DNA of 64,000 nt, taken from NCBI RefSeq assembly GCF_009827055.1, contig NZ_WUMK01000008.1, positions 329,088-393,087 of the forward strand. The letters are read 5' to 3'. Shown piece after piece: positions 63,925 to 64,000 of this stretch; within the stretch, counting starts at the first letter, position 1, and each line of letters starts with the position of its first letter. The notes under the pieces were generated by a model. It searched no databases. It saw only the letters and a program-made list of their open reading frames with translations, and had not been told where the DNA came from. Made by a program: the position numbers and the translations under genes. Source of the DNA: Shinella kummerowiae. GTDB taxonomy: Bacteria; Pseudomonadota; Alphaproteobacteria; Rhizobiales; Rhizobiaceae.

Positions 63925-64000
63925 ATGTTTAAAATCAATATCTTGCTGGTTTTCTCATTTTTTATGAAATCCCCTGTTGACGTGTCTGCATGGGTGGGCT
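63925..64000 (+). CDS. Partial reading frame with signal-peptide-like start at the right edge
   Basis: An ATG at 63925 with GGAAAG upstream opens a frame reading MFKINILLVFSFFMKSPVDV then SAWVG, running out of the window. The start is basic then hydrophobic, like a signal peptide. The region is AT-rich compared with its neighbours. Only 25 codons are visible; TTGACG within it could instead be a promoter -35 box, so the call is tentative. Confidence 0.3.
   Translation, partial: MFKINILLVFSFFMKSPVDVSAWVG

Noticed and set aside
1..64000. tRNA, rRNA, CRISPR, insertion sequences, prophage and toxin-antitoxin genes
   Set aside because: I looked through the intergenic gaps and reading frames and found no cloverleaf, spaced direct repeats, transposase, integrase or paired small toxin genes.

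Overview
The window is a GC-rich chromosomal segment from an alphaproteobacterium of the family Rhizobiaceae (Rhizobium, Agrobacterium, Sinorhizobium or Shinella type). The evidence is gene content and order: trpFBA-accD-folC, addAB next to a murU/tsaE-amgK unit and divL, ahcY, the HPr/EIIA/HprK-chvG-chvI-pckA block, hisE/F/A/H/B beside coaA and hslVU, and the actS/actR pair. Rhizobial intergenic repeats (RIME-like mosaics and a short palindromic element) support this. The genus cannot be fixed from what is visible. There are no rRNA or tRNA genes, CRISPR arrays, insertion sequences or phage genes.

Region 1 (about 1-11,180) is the accessory part, a sugar or sugar-acid catabolic island. Rightward gabD and an HpaI-type aldolase meet a leftward pair, a GntR-type regulator and a mannitol/uronate-type dehydrogenase. 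Divergent from the regulator run an aldo-keto reductase, a FucU-type mutarotase, a ribose-type ABC importer (binding protein, double ATPase, permease) and a zinc alcohol dehydrogenase resembling L-galactonate 5-dehydrogenase. Two near-identical 20-bp palindromes (4611-4630 and 6343-6362) sit on or beside the -10 boxes of the reductase and transporter units and are probably operators for the regulator. The best hypothesis is import and oxidation of L-galactose, L-fucose or a similar sugar, through a lactone and acid to D-tagaturonate and D-altronate. Lactonase and dehydratase genes are not in the window.

Region 2 (11,299-31,821) is mostly housekeeping: PHB depolymerase, a DUF2852 membrane protein, a YgjP-like metallopeptidase, a Pmp3/YqaE peptide, trpFBA-accD-folC, thioredoxin, AddAB, then MurU, a TsaE-AmgK fusion (cell-wall recycling kinase) and the pseudokinase-like cell-cycle regulator DivL, whose H-box histidine is a tyrosine.

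Region 3 (31,951-41,093) holds ahcY behind a perfect palindrome, then the nitrogen-type PTS parts (HPr, EIIA-Man, short HprK) followed by the acid/envelope two-component system ChvG-ChvI and gluconeogenic pckA, whose promoter carries two identical 13-bp motifs 42 bp apart. ArfB, a BON-LysM protein and AlkB follow.

Region 4 (41,098-49,130) carries coaA, hisE, hisF, hisA, hisH, a DUF2628 gene and hisB as one tightly packed leftward unit. A repeat-rich gene-poor stretch, a 42-residue basic protein, and hslV-GNAT-hslU come next.

Region 5 (49,300-64,000) has a DUF1402 secreted protein, a cytochrome P450, an IalB-like secreted protein overlapping the P450 tail to tail, a lone hydantoinase A, malate synthase G, an L,D-transpeptidase lipoprotein, MmcB, a membrane protein, the redox two-component system ActR/ActS and the helicase HrpB. 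An AT-rich partial reading frame with a signal-like start runs off the right edge.
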